A stretch of DNA of 21,800 nt from HO2-45-28 sp964412115 (GCA_964412115.1 CAYPMM010000015.1:1-21800); one strand, 5' to 3'; counted from the stretch's first letter, positions 12,560 through 20,478 are shown. The notes: generated from the sequence alone by a model not told the origin. Translations and numbers: made by a program.

Positions 12560-13435
12560 AATAAACGCGAGGCCGGACTCCATATCGGCTTCGCCGATTT
12601 TCGCGTCTCGCCATAGCGCAAAAAGACTGTCCCAAATTGATTCCAGCTCAACTTTATTGAATTTGGAAAGGGCGGCCATGCTTTTCTGCGCGACGTACGG
12701 ATGCAGGCCGCTATTCGCTTTAATTTGAAAATTATCCAATCCCGACTCTTTGAGAGCCGACACCGTCAAAAGCGCGCGCGTCTGCGACCACAGCCGCCAA
12801 AACATTTCTTCAGCACTCACCCCTCCGGCGATGTTTCGATAAAAAGAGCGGTAAGCTTCGCGCGGTTTTTTTGAGGCCATCAAATCGGCAAGTTCAAACG
12901 GACTATAGACGAATTTTTTAGACCCGATATCCAATCCGAGTTTTTTTAACTCAAGCTCTTGGTCAATAGCCCAAAAATTATCCCTAAAATTTTCCGATAA
13001 AAAAGATGCGTCGTTTGGAGAAATATCAATCCCGCGCGATTCGGCTTCGGCCAAAATCCACCTTCTTGTCTCGGGTCCGGAAAGATTTTTGAAATCACGG
13101 CTTTTTTGGGCAAACTTGGATATTTTTTTAACCGTCTTTGCGTCAGTCTTGCCGTCTAAAACCACGTAAACATTTCGCGACTCCGACATGTCTTTGGCCG
13201 AAGAAATCAAAATTTTAGCCAAATCGCTCTCCAATAGTCCGTCAAAAACGACAACCGACTTGTTTCCAAAAAGACTCTGGCCGTAAATAATATTTTTCAG
13301 CTTTTCTTCGTCGGTATTTTCCGAAGTAAGGCGGTAAAAGTCGGCCCCAGCATCGCGTCCGGTCAGATTTTCGGCAATAAGCCGCGCGTTTTTGCGCGCC
13401 CGGTACGAATCTTCGCCATAAATGAAATAAAGCAT
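12488..13435 (-). CDS. holA: DNA polymerase III subunit delta (HolA-like)
   Basis: Delta opens the sliding clamp as part of the clamp loader. The 315-residue protein has the family layout: an N-terminal MLYFIYGEDSYRARKNARLI (GxDxY opening without a true P-loop), VVVFDGLLE, VYVVLDGKTDAKTVKKI, a middle FSPxELAD-like stretch (FVYSPFELADLMASKKPREAYR), and the C-terminal helical collar (EEMFWRLWSQTRALLTVSALKE, HPYVAQKSM). Overall similarity is weak, as is usual for this subunit. It starts one base after the polA stop, so the two are translationally coupled. The last 24 or so codons overlap rpsT antisense and go past the usual end of the domain, giving an unusual tail FNQTAFFAAGGVSV. Confidence 0.87.
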   Translation of the reverse strand: MLYFIYGEDSYRARKNARLIAENLTGRDAGADFYRLTSENTDEEKLKNIIYGQSLFGNKSVVVFDGLLESDLAKILISSAKDMSESRNVYVVLDGKTDAKTVKKISKFAQKSRDFKNLSGPETRRWILAEAESRGIDISPNDASFLSENFRDNFWAIDQELELKKLGLDIGSKKFVYSPFELADLMASKKPREAYRSFYRNIAGGVSAEEMFWRLWSQTRALLTVSALKESGLDNFQIKANSGLHPYVAQKSMAALSKFNKVELESIWDSLFALWRDAKIGEADMESGLAFILLGLGTPDKFNQTAFFAAGGVSV

Positions 13436-13436
13436 G

Positions 13437-15791
13437 TTATAAATCCAACTTTTCTAATTCGGCCCAGTTGGGTCCGGCGCTTAATTCAACTCTTATCGGG
13501 ACGTCCGATTCCAAAACCCCCTCCATTATTTCTTTTATTTTTTGAGCCGCTTCTTTCATATTATCTTTTTCGACTTCAAATAAAAGCTCGTCATGGATTT
13601 GCAAAAGCATTTTAAACTTTTTCGCGCCAAAATATTTTTCGGACATGTCCCGTATTTTTATCATGGCTATTTTTATTATGTCGGCTGCTGTACCCTGTAT
13701 CGGCGAGTTGACCGCCATTCTTTCGGCTTCCGAGCGCATGAATTGGGCCGGCGAATTTATTTCGGGCAAAAATCTTTTCCGTCCGAACATTGTTTCAACG
13801 TAGCCGTATTTTCGGGCCTGTTCAGCCACTTTTTTGGCATAGTTTTTAATGCCCTCAAAATCGCTGAAATATTCCCTGATGTAAAGTTCGGCTTCGTCTT
13901 GAGAAATACCCAAATTTTCGGCAAGAGCCCGCTTGCCCATTCCGTAAAGTATTCCAAAGTTTATAACCTTAGCCCTTCTTCGCATTTCAGGCGTTACTTC
14001 TTTTTCCGTCGTATTAAAAACTTCGGAAGCGGTCATGGTATGGATATCCTTGCCTTCAATAAAGGCTTCTCTCATTTTTTTGTCGCCCGACAATATGGCC
14101 GCAATCCTCAATTCTATTTGTGAATAATCAGCCGTAAGAATCATTTTCCCTTTTGGCGCCGTAAAAGCCGCCCTCACTTCGCGTCCGAGCTCGGTTCTTA
14201 TTGGAATATTTTGCAAATTGGGGTCGCGCGAAGCCAGGCGTCCGGTCGCGGTTCCGGTCTGCAAAAAGGTGGTATGAATTCTGCCGTCTTTCCCCACAAG
14301 CGAAGGCAGAGCGTCAACGTAAGTTGATTTCAGCTTGGCAAGCTCCCGATATTTCAAAATCGCGTCAATTATAGGATTTAATCCTTTGAGTTTCAAAAGT
14401 TCGGAAAAGCGGGTTGATTTTTCCCCACCTCCCGTTTTTTTTATTTTTTTGGCGTCTAGCCCAAGTTTTTCAAATAAAATCCGGCGCATTTCTTTCGTTG
14501 AATTTATGTTGAATTCTTCGCCAGCGATTTTATGGATTTCGGATGTTAAATCATCAAGATCTCGTTGATATTTTTTGGAAAGGTTTTTTAAAAGTTTAAC
14601 ATCAAGCAAAATGCCGTCTTTTTGCATCCGTGACAAAACGTCTATCAGCGGTTCTTCAATTTCTTTAAAAATTTTGGCAAGTCCCGATTTTTCAAGCTCC
14701 GCTGAAAGTTTTTTGTAGGCGTCTTCGGCGGTATTTGCGCCAGTTATTTTTAAAACCTCGTCGCCAGAAACATTTATGCGCCTTGAATCCAGAAGCCAAA
14801 AAGCTATTTCTATTTTTTTTGCAAGCACAGGGTCAGTCGCGGTTATTTCGGTTTTTTCATTTTTCGCTTGAGTTCCGTCGCTTCCCACCGGAATGCGGTT
14901 AAGGAGGCTTGCGAATCCAAGTTCGCGGAAAGTTTTTTCAAGTTCCGCCTTATCGAAACCGGACCATTCGGTTTTTTTGAATTCAAATTTTATCGGCGCG
15001 TCGCGCCTGATTGTGGCCAGGGTCTTTGAAAAAAGAGCTTCTTCTTCGCCTTCAGCCAGAAGTTTTACTATCCTTTCTTTTATTCCGGCGGTTTTCAGTT
15101 TTTCGGGCTGATTTTTGGCAAGTTTTAAAATATTTTCCAGCTTGCCGAATTTGGCGATTAAATCTTTGGCTGTTTTTTCGCCGATGCCTTTTATTCCCGG
15201 AATATTATCTGAGGCGTCACCGAGAAGCCCCTTGTAGTCCGGCACCAGCTCCGGACCGAAACCGTATCTTTTCTCAACTTCTTTTTCATTGTAAATCGCT
15301 TCTTCATTGCCTTTTTTCAGGGTATAAACCCTGACCCTGTCGGATGAGACCAGCTGTAAAGTATCAAGGTCGCCTGAAGCAATCATTATATCAACGCCTT
15401 TGGCCGACTTATTTTTATCAACTACCGTACCGATGATGTCGTCGGCCTCAAACCCCGGCTCCTCGTAAACAGGCACATGAAAAGATTTAAGAATTTCTTT
15501 TGACTTGTTGAACTGCCCGATTAATTCGTCGTCGGTCTTAACCCTAGTCGCTTTATATTTTTCGTAGGCAATATGGCGGAATGTCGGCTCGGCCAAGTCA
15601 TAGGCCGCGGCCAGATAATCGGGCTTTAACTCGCGGATGATTTTCAAAAGCATGGCCGTAAAGCCGTAAAGCGCCCCGGTCGGCTCGCCTTTGGGAGACG
15701 TAAAATGAGGCAAGGCGTGATAGGCCCGATGCAAAATAGCGTGAGCGTCCAAAATAACGAGAAGTTTTTTGTTTCTGGATTTAATCTGCAT
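13437..15791 (-). CDS. polA: DNA polymerase I without a proofreading domain
   Basis: Pol I fills gaps and removes primers. Of 784 residues, about 1-290 form the 5' nuclease (VILDAHAILHRAYHALP, EADDIIGT, SGDLDTLQL, LLGDASDNIPGIKGIGEKTA). The following stretch to about 370 keeps only fragments of the 3'-5' exonuclease fold (IEIAFWLLDSRRIN) and lacks its metal acids. The polymerase domain has motif A LTADYSQIELR with Asp555, motif B RRRAKVINFGILYG and motif C LQIHDELLFEV with Asp734. Proofreading is therefore absent, as in many Pol I outside Proteobacteria. I chose the ATG at 15791; the frame extends to a TTG at 15800, but AGAAGG is better placed for the ATG. The start overlaps the tsaE stop by 11 bases and holA follows by one base. 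Confidence 0.96.
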   Translation of the reverse strand: MQIKSRNKKLLVILDAHAILHRAYHALPHFTSPKGEPTGALYGFTAMLLKIIRELKPDYLAAAYDLAEPTFRHIAYEKYKATRVKTDDELIGQFNKSKEILKSFHVPVYEEPGFEADDIIGTVVDKNKSAKGVDIMIASGDLDTLQLVSSDRVRVYTLKKGNEEAIYNEKEVEKRYGFGPELVPDYKGLLGDASDNIPGIKGIGEKTAKDLIAKFGKLENILKLAKNQPEKLKTAGIKERIVKLLAEGEEEALFSKTLATIRRDAPIKFEFKKTEWSGFDKAELEKTFRELGFASLLNRIPVGSDGTQAKNEKTEITATDPVLAKKIEIAFWLLDSRRINVSGDEVLKITGANTAEDAYKKLSAELEKSGLAKIFKEIEEPLIDVLSRMQKDGILLDVKLLKNLSKKYQRDLDDLTSEIHKIAGEEFNINSTKEMRRILFEKLGLDAKKIKKTGGGEKSTRFSELLKLKGLNPIIDAILKYRELAKLKSTYVDALPSLVGKDGRIHTTFLQTGTATGRLASRDPNLQNIPIRTELGREVRAAFTAPKGKMILTADYSQIELRIAAILSGDKKMREAFIEGKDIHTMTASEVFNTTEKEVTPEMRRRAKVINFGILYGMGKRALAENLGISQDEAELYIREYFSDFEGIKNYAKKVAEQARKYGYVETMFGRKRFLPEINSPAQFMRSEAERMAVNSPIQGTAADIIKIAMIKIRDMSEKYFGAKKFKMLLQIHDELLFEVEKDNMKEAAQKIKEIMEGVLESDVPIRVELSAGPNWAELEKLDL

Positions 15792-16236
15792 AAAATTCAA
15801 TCCTTCTTTTGTTTTCGGAAATATGTTTGAAGTTTATATCAAAATGATGCGCGGGCAAAACTTTCGCGACATGTTTGGCCCACTCTACGGTAATTATGTT
15901 TTTGGGGTCGTTCGACATTTCACGCCAGCCGAGAGCTAAAATATCTTTGGCTTTAGTCAGACGATAGGCGTCAATGTGAATAAAATTACGAAAATTTTTA
16001 ATTCTCAACTTATAATTTTTAATTATCAAAAAAGTGGGGCTTTTTATTTTTTCTTTTATGCCGAGACTTTTCGCGAACCCCTGAACAAAAGTCGTCTTCC
16101 CCGCGCCAAGCTCGCCCGAAAGCGCTAAAACCAGGGCATATTTTTTGGGTTTTGTTTTCAGCAATTCTTTCGCCAGAATACCGGCCATCTTTTGAGTTTC
16201 TTTCGCCGAATTTGTTTCAAAACAAACGCTGTTCAT
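15781..16236 (-). CDS. tsaE: tRNA t6A biosynthesis ATPase TsaE
   Basis: TsaE is the small ATPase of the complex that puts threonylcarbamoyl on A37 of ANN-decoding tRNAs. The 151-residue protein has the Walker A SGELGAGKTTFVQGFA (Gly41-Thr49 core), SPTF (66-69), HIDAYRL (87-93) and VEWAKH, all family landmarks. Between SPTF and HIDAYRL it carries about 4-6 extra residues within IIKNYKLRIKNF, encoded by an A/T-rich repeat (15993-16027). The TAAAAT at 16246-16251 ends nine bases before the ATG, and there is no Shine-Dalgarno. It is the first gene of the tsaE-polA-holA operon, overlapping polA by 11 bases. Confidence 0.94.
   Translation of the reverse strand: MNSVCFETNSAKETQKMAGILAKELLKTKPKKYALVLALSGELGAGKTTFVQGFAKSLGIKEKIKSPTFLIIKNYKLRIKNFRNFIHIDAYRLTKAKDILALGWREMSNDPKNIITVEWAKHVAKVLPAHHFDINFKHISENKRRIEFYAD
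15993..16027. repeat. A/T-rich repeat copy inside tsaE
   Basis: On the minus strand ATTATAAGTT-GAGA-ATTAAAAA matches the block ATTATAAGTT-AGAG-ATTAAAAA found between the hydrolase and doxX (1131-1168). It is in frame and encodes NYKLRIKN. Low complexity weakens the match, but the 18 of 22 identical positions include a ten-base run. Confidence 0.5.
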
Positions 16237-16343
16237 TAAACCAATTTTACCTGAAATTAGCGCAAACTTAAACGCACATGATTTTCACAGTTTATTCCGT
16301 ATTTATGCGGTTTTTATGCCCGCTCCGGCGCCTTTTCAACAAA

Positions 16344-16363
16344 AAATCCACAGCAAATCCACA
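16344..16363. repeat. Direct repeat AAATCCACA x2, 11-bp phase
   Basis: Two copies of AAATCCACA (16344-16352 and 16355-16363) start 11 bases apart, one helical turn. They resemble the DnaA box TTATCCACA in the last seven bases only. They lie in the 175-base divergent gap between tsaE and the DHH-like gene. Apart from these and the palindrome at 16382-16401, I see only A/T-rich promoter-like sequence there. Confidence 0.4.
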
Positions 16364-16381
16364 AGATGTTAAAAAATCCGT

Positions 16382-16401
16382 GTTTGGCGATATTGCCAAA
16401 C
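16382..16401 (+). promoter_or_regulatory. Palindrome upstream of the DHH-like/pilB operon
   Basis: GTTTGGC-GATATT-GCCAAAC is a perfect 7-bp inverted repeat with a 6-base centre, ending ten bases before the ATG at 16412, where a ribosome site would be expected but is missing. It may be an operator or an mRNA hairpin. Confidence 0.5.
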
Positions 16402-16411
16402 GGTTTTAAAA

Positions 16412-17506
16412 ATGATAGTAAAAGACATGGACCAAGCTCAAGAAGCGGTAAAAAAACTCCTGAATTCAAGCGAAAAAATACTTGTGGCCGGCGAGCCGTC
16501 GGCGGACTGGGCAACGCTCCTCGCGATGCTGGCTTTAAAAAACATTTTGGACGGCGCGGGAAAGAAAACTATTTTGTGGCCAGAGTGCGGCGCGGGTTTT
16601 AAGGACAAATTTGAAAAGATAATCCCGAAGTCAGACGGCTTTGAAGCGCTCCAAAAAATAAAAATTAAAATACCCAAAAGCGCGCAACTTGAAGAACTTA
16701 AATACGAAGAAGAGAACGACTTTTTCAGCATAATCATATCTCCAAAATCGGCTTTAGAACCATCCGCCGTATCAATTGAAAAATCGCCCCACGAAATGGA
16801 TGCGGCCTTTTGTTTTTTTGCCGACGTTGACGGCTGGAAAAAAATAACCGCCCCGATAGAAAGGCCTCCGGCCGAAAAAACCGTTTATGTTTCGGGCGGT
16901 GAAAAAACGGCCGCCGAAAAAATAAGCGGAATTCATGAAATTATCAATGACTCCCGCCCGATGCCCCAAAGCACGGCGACACTCCTTCTGGCTTCGCTTA
17001 TTTATGAAACCGACAATTTTCAAAAACAAAATAACGGCATTTTTGGCTTAGCCGATACGCTTATCGGTGCCGGAGCGGACCGGAAAGCCGTTGAAGAAAT
17101 AACTCTTGCCGATAAAAAAATAGAGGCGGCGCAAATACTCGGAAGAGCGCTGGCCAGAACAACCGCGGAGGAGGAATTGAAAACCAGCTGGACTTTCCTG
17201 ACCAAAAACGACTTTCAAAAAACCGGATTCGCGCCGTCAAAAGAAAACGCTCTTTTGATACTGCGCAAGGCGCGTTCAAACATAATCCCAACCCCTTGTT
17301 CCGTTCTTTGTTATGAAAACGGCGAAGAAGTGGAGGCGCTGGTATACCATGAGGACAAAAACGTCCTCGGCAGTCTGGCTCTGGTTCTGGGCGCCATACC
17401 TCAAAGCCCGTATTTTTTCGCTTCCGGCTTTAAAAATTTTTCGGAAGCCGAAACAAAAATAAGAAATTTGTTAAAGGAAAAAATATCGGCTAAAATAGGT
17501 ATGTAG
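16412..17506 (+). CDS. Degenerate DHH-like phosphoesterase-fold protein
   Basis: The 364-residue protein resembles NrnA/RecJ-type DHH proteins in layout. It has an opening KILVAGEPSADWATLLAMLAL (22-42) in place of the metal motif HxxPDxDAxGS, a strand-helix core, a YETDNF (198-203) at the position of the DTG motif, a helical linker (ADTLIGAGADRKAVEEITL), and a C-terminal DHHA1-like half. Most metal ligands are lost (the first His is Gly27/Glu28, and no DHH is seen), so catalysis is doubtful. The stop is one base from the pilB start, so the two are coupled; a role with the type IV pilus is an inference from that. It could instead be an unrelated Rossmann-like protein. Confidence 0.6.
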   Translation: MIVKDMDQAQEAVKKLLNSSEKILVAGEPSADWATLLAMLALKNILDGAGKKTILWPECGAGFKDKFEKIIPKSDGFEALQKIKIKIPKSAQLEELKYEEENDFFSIIISPKSALEPSAVSIEKSPHEMDAAFCFFADVDGWKKITAPIERPPAEKTVYVSGGEKTAAEKISGIHEIINDSRPMPQSTATLLLASLIYETDNFQKQNNGIFGLADTLIGAGADRKAVEEITLADKKIEAAQILGRALARTTAEEELKTSWTFLTKNDFQKTGFAPSKENALLILRKARSNIIPTPCSVLCYENGEEVEALVYHEDKNVLGSLALVLGAIPQSPYFFASGFKNFSEAETKIRNLLKEKISAKIGM

Positions 17507-17507
17507 A

Positions 17508-19175
17508 ATGCCTAAAAACGACGACATAGAATCAAAATTGGCCGAGTTCCGGCAAAAAGAGGCCGAGGATCTGGCGCGGCTTCTTTCCGAAAAACACGGC
17601 CTGCCTTACGCCGACCTTTCGCGAATGACCATAGACCTTGACGCGCTGAAAATCGTCCCCGAAGCCGAGGCCAAAGAAGCTAAAATGGCGATATTTCAAA
17701 AGGTGGCCAAGAAGCTGCAAATCGCCGTCCTAAACCCGGAACTCGCCGAAACTAAAAATATCTTAAAAAGACTGTCGGAAGACGGTTATAAAACAGACGT
17801 TTTTTTTGTCTCCGAATCGAGTCTGGCCAGGGCCTGGTCAAGATATAAAGAGGTTCCGGCTTTTGAAGAAATAGAATCTGGGCTCATAGATATATCCCCG
17901 GAGCGCCTCGACGAGTTTAGTAAAGAAGTTAAAAATATTGCCGATCTCCAGAAACTCATTGAGCCGCACTTGGGCGCGCAAAAAATAAGAAAAATATCCG
18001 AGGCCGTGGAGGTAATTCTTGCCGGAGCTTTAGCGCTGGACGCCTCAGACATCCATTTGGAACCAAAGGAAAAAGAGGCGCGGATACGCTTCCGCCTTGA
18101 CGGCGTTTTGCACGACATTTCTTCTTTCAATGTCTCTTCGTACGGCTTGATCGTTTCAAGACTCAAACTCATTTCGGAGATGAAGCTGAATATCCACGAC
18201 CGGGCGCAGGACGGAAGGTTCACCATGAGGACGAAAAACGCCGACATGGAAGTCAGGGTCTCATCTTTGCCCGGACCATACGGCGAAACGATGGTTTTGA
18301 GGGTGTTAAATCCGGAAACCATATCCATAACGCTGGAAGACTTGGGCATGCATCCTGAATTTTTAAAAACAATAGAACAGGAGCTGAAACGCCCGAACGG
18401 CATGATTTTGACTACGGGCCCTACCGGATCAGGAAAGACCACGACCCTTTACGCCTTCGTTAAAAAAACCAACCGGCCCGGAGTGAACATAATAACGATA
18501 GAAGACCCGATAGAATACCACCTGGCCGGAATAAACCAGACTCAAATTGACTCCAAAAAAGGATACGACTTCGCAAACGGCCTCCGCTCCATTTTGAGGC
18601 AGGACCCAGATATTATTCTTGTCGGAGAAATACGGGACCTGGAGACGGCCGAAATCGCCATGCACGCGGCTCTCACCGGACATTTGGTTTTTTCTACCCT
18701 CCACACCAATAACGCCGCGGGCACCATACCGCGCTTAATTGACCTTAAGGCCGACCCGGCGATAATCGCGCCGGCAATAAACGTGGCCATGGCCCAGCGT
18801 TTGGTAAGAAAACTGTGCTCCGATTGCCGAAAAAAAGAGACGCCGAGCGCGGAAGAAGAAAAGATAATAAAAAAATCTTTAAACCAGATGCCGGTCCGGT
18901 ATAAAAAAGATTTTGAAAACAAAAAACTGGCCGTGTGGCGGGCGGTTGGATGCGAGAAATGCAACGGCATAGGATATAAGGGCCGGATAGGAATATTTGA
19001 GGCTTTTTTGATGGACGATTACGCGGAAAAGATTATTTTGAAAAAACCGTCCGAAGCCGACCTTAAAGAAGTAATGAAAAGACAAGATATGATAACCATG
19101 TTTGACGACGGGATATTAAAAGTTTTAAGCGGGATTACGTCGCTGGAAGAGTTAAACCGGGTGGCGCAAGATTAG
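17508..19175 (+). CDS. pilB: Type IV pilus / type II secretion assembly ATPase (PilB/GspE)
   Basis: This hexameric cytoplasmic ATPase drives pilus extension or pseudopilus assembly. The 555-residue protein starts with an MshEN-like domain (LLSEKHGLPYADLS to about residue 125). After it come the N2 domain (AVEVILAGALALDASDIHLEP, IRFRLDGVLHDI) and the motor: Walker A GPTGSGKTT (Gly304-Thr311), the Asp box IITIEDPIEYH, Walker B DPDIILVGEIRD (366-377), and His boxes in MHAALTGHLVFSTLHTN. A zinc-binding tetracysteine follows (Cys437, Cys440, Cys482, Cys485). The zinc motif and MshEN favour PilB/GspE over the retraction ATPase PilT. It is coupled to the upstream DHH-like gene. No pilin, PilC or PilD is in the window. 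Confidence 0.94.
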   Translation: MPKNDDIESKLAEFRQKEAEDLARLLSEKHGLPYADLSRMTIDLDALKIVPEAEAKEAKMAIFQKVAKKLQIAVLNPELAETKNILKRLSEDGYKTDVFFVSESSLARAWSRYKEVPAFEEIESGLIDISPERLDEFSKEVKNIADLQKLIEPHLGAQKIRKISEAVEVILAGALALDASDIHLEPKEKEARIRFRLDGVLHDISSFNVSSYGLIVSRLKLISEMKLNIHDRAQDGRFTMRTKNADMEVRVSSLPGPYGETMVLRVLNPETISITLEDLGMHPEFLKTIEQELKRPNGMILTTGPTGSGKTTTLYAFVKKTNRPGVNIITIEDPIEYHLAGINQTQIDSKKGYDFANGLRSILRQDPDIILVGEIRDLETAEIAMHAALTGHLVFSTLHTNNAAGTIPRLIDLKADPAIIAPAINVAMAQRLVRKLCSDCRKKETPSAEEEKIIKKSLNQMPVRYKKDFENKKLAVWRAVGCEKCNGIGYKGRIGIFEAFLMDDYAEKIILKKPSEADLKEVMKRQDMITMFDDGILKVLSGITSLEELNRVAQD

Positions 19176-19181
19176 CCGGAC

Positions 19182-19211
19182 AAAAAAATCGCGCCCTAAG
19201 GTCTCTAGGCA
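19182..19211 (-). terminator. Terminator formed by the closing stem of the RNA gene
   Basis: The 3' strand of the closing helix (GGGCGCGA on the minus strand) is followed by seven T (complement of 19182-19188). Its partner is at 19332-19354. On the plus strand there is no T-run, so it stops the RNA rather than pilB. Confidence 0.75.
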
Positions 19212-19369
19212 GGGGCAAGTGGCATGGGGAACCACAAGCTAAGGATTTTACCGAAGAAACGGCCGAGCTTTAATCTCAACGAGGAGAGGGCCTGGCCGCC
19301 CTTTCAATGAAAACCCAAAAATAGTTAAATTTGCCTAGAGACCCCGGGGCGCGATGGAAAAAACCTTTC
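19182..19369 (-). ncRNA. Free-standing structured RNA of about 188 nt, family not recognised
   Basis: The RNA is read on the minus strand from a consensus promoter (19376-19404), with the predicted start near 19369. Its ends pair in a 20-bp closing helix: 8 bp (complement of 19347-19354 with 19189-19196) and 12 bp (19332-19343 with 19200-19211), separated by a 3x3 internal loop. The last helix is followed by seven U, so the closing stem doubles as terminator. Inside are three hairpins: AGGGC/GCCCT (19286-19302), AAGCT/AGCTT enclosing CCG/CGG (19236-19271 region), and GTGG/CCAC (19219-19235). There is also a U-rich single strand near 19313-19331. I do not find the landmarks of tmRNA, RNase P RNA, SRP RNA or a known riboswitch. 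A divergent 6S-like RNA is possible but not supported by a clear motif. No ORF of note is present. Confidence 0.78.
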
Positions 19370-19375
19370 GCTGGA

Positions 19376-19404
19376 AGTATAGCAAAAAAAAATTGACTTG
19401 TCAA
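19376..19404 (-). promoter_or_regulatory. Promoter of the structured RNA
   Basis: On the minus strand TTGACA (complement of 19399-19404), a 17-base spacer with a run of nine T, and TATACT (complement of 19376-19381). Only one base differs from the sigma-70 consensus. Confidence 0.88.
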
Positions 19405-19450
19405 GTGCGAAGGCGTTGGCCGAAAATAAGCCAAAAAAACATTAAAGATA

Positions 19451-19456
19451 TATAAT
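19451..19456 (+). promoter_or_regulatory. -10 box TATAAT before ruvB
   Basis: TATAAT ends nine bases before the ruvB ATG, placing the transcript start next to the start codon. No -35 box or Shine-Dalgarno is visible. Confidence 0.55.
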
Positions 19457-19465
19457 ATAACCAGC

Positions 19466-20464
19466 ATGACTCCAAAAAAAGAACACGAGGACGTAAATCT
19501 TATAGAAACCCTGCGCCCGACAAAGTGGGACGAGTATGTCGGACAGGAGTCAATCAAAAAAAATCTGAAAATACTGATGCAGGCGGCGCGGGAACGAAAC
19601 GAGGCTTTGGAACACGTCCTGCTTCACGGTCCGGCGGGTCTCGGAAAAACGAGTCTTGCCCACCTTATCGCCCGCGAAATGTCGGCGCAGATAAAGATAA
19701 CTTCGGGTCCGGCCATAGAGCGGGTCGGCGACCTTGCATCAATCCTCACCAACCTTTCGGCAAACGACATTTTATTTATTGACGAGGTTCACCGGCTGAA
19801 TAAAACGATTGAGGAGGTTTTGTATCCGGCAATGGAATCAAGAACTCTGGATATTATCATCGGCAAAGGGCCGGGCGCGCGTTCAATCCAGCTTGAGCTT
19901 CCGCCGTTTACGCTTATTGCCGCGACCACCCGCATGTCCCTTCTTTCAAACCCGCTTCGCTCAAGATTTTCGGGAGGAACTTTCCGGCTGGACTACTATA
20001 CGGCAGACGAACTGATAAAAATAATAAATCGTTCGGCCAAAATCCTAAATACCGAAATATCTCCGGAGGCGTCCGGATTGATAGCCTCCCGCTCGCGCTT
20101 TACACCCAGAATTGCCAACCGCCTTTTAAAACGCGCGAGGGATTACGCTCAAGTTCACAAAATTTCCGGAATAAACGGCGAGGCCGTTTCAAAAACGCTT
20201 GAATTGCTCGGGGTAGACAGCGAGGGCTTGGAAGAAGCCGACCGAAGAATGCTTAAAGTTCTGGTTGATAAATTCAACGGGGGTCCGGTGGGCCTAAACA
20301 CTCTTGCCGCCGCATCGTCCGAAGACCCCGGTACGGTTGAGGAGGTCTATGAGCCGTTTTTGCTCCGCCTCGGCTTCATTGAACGCACCCCAAGGGGGCG
20401 CGTGGCCACACCTCAAGCATGGGAGCACCTCGGTCTCAAGCCTCCGCAATCAAAACTGATTTAG
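19466..20464 (+). CDS. ruvB: Holliday junction branch-migration ATPase RuvB
   Basis: RuvB is the AAA+ motor that drives branch migration with RuvA. The 332-residue protein has LRPTKWDEYVGQ (16-27), the Walker A GPAGLGKTS (55-63), Walker B ILFIDEVHRL with Asp106 and Glu107, sensor 1 LIAATTR, the arginine-finger region NPLRSRF, and the C-terminal winged helix (GGPVGLNTLAAASSEDPGTVEEVYEPFLLRLGFIERTPRGR). Length and motifs are normal. It heads a four-gene group with a small membrane protein, a PH-domain protein and yebC. RuvB and yebC are neighbours in many bacteria, but ruvA is elsewhere in this window and ruvC is not seen. Confidence 0.97.
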   Translation: MTPKKEHEDVNLIETLRPTKWDEYVGQESIKKNLKILMQAARERNEALEHVLLHGPAGLGKTSLAHLIAREMSAQIKITSGPAIERVGDLASILTNLSANDILFIDEVHRLNKTIEEVLYPAMESRTLDIIIGKGPGARSIQLELPPFTLIAATTRMSLLSNPLRSRFSGGTFRLDYYTADELIKIINRSAKILNTEISPEASGLIASRSRFTPRIANRLLKRARDYAQVHKISGINGEAVSKTLELLGVDSEGLEEADRRMLKVLVDKFNGGPVGLNTLAAASSEDPGTVEEVYEPFLLRLGFIERTPRGRVATPQAWEHLGLKPPQSKLI

Positions 20465-20466
20465 AG

Positions 20467-20472
20467 TATAAT
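20467..20472 (+). promoter_or_regulatory. -10 box TATAAT before the small membrane protein
   Basis: TATAAT lies just after the ruvB stop and ends six bases before the GTG at 20479, so a transcript from here would start exactly at the GTG. No -35 box is visible. Confidence 0.5.
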
Positions 20473-20478
20473 AAATAC

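Noticed and set aside
13593..14123. A 176-codon plus-strand ORF.
   Set aside because: Antisense to polymerase motifs A, B and C of polA; His/Phe/Tyr-rich shadow.
16344..16363. Possible replication origin with DnaA boxes.
   Set aside because: Only seven of nine bases match the box, just two copies exist, and no dnaA, dnaN or clear unwinding element is nearby.
17786..18442. A 218-codon minus-strand ORF.
   Set aside because: It lies fully antisense to the well-conserved pilB ATPase region and shows no recognisable protein features.
19270..19320. A plus-strand string in the RNA region (GAGAGGGCCTGGCC then CAATGAAAACCC) that recalls the start of a SAM-I riboswitch.
   Set aside because: The order and pairing of the riboswitch core are not met, and the promoter and T-run show that the RNA is made from the other strand.
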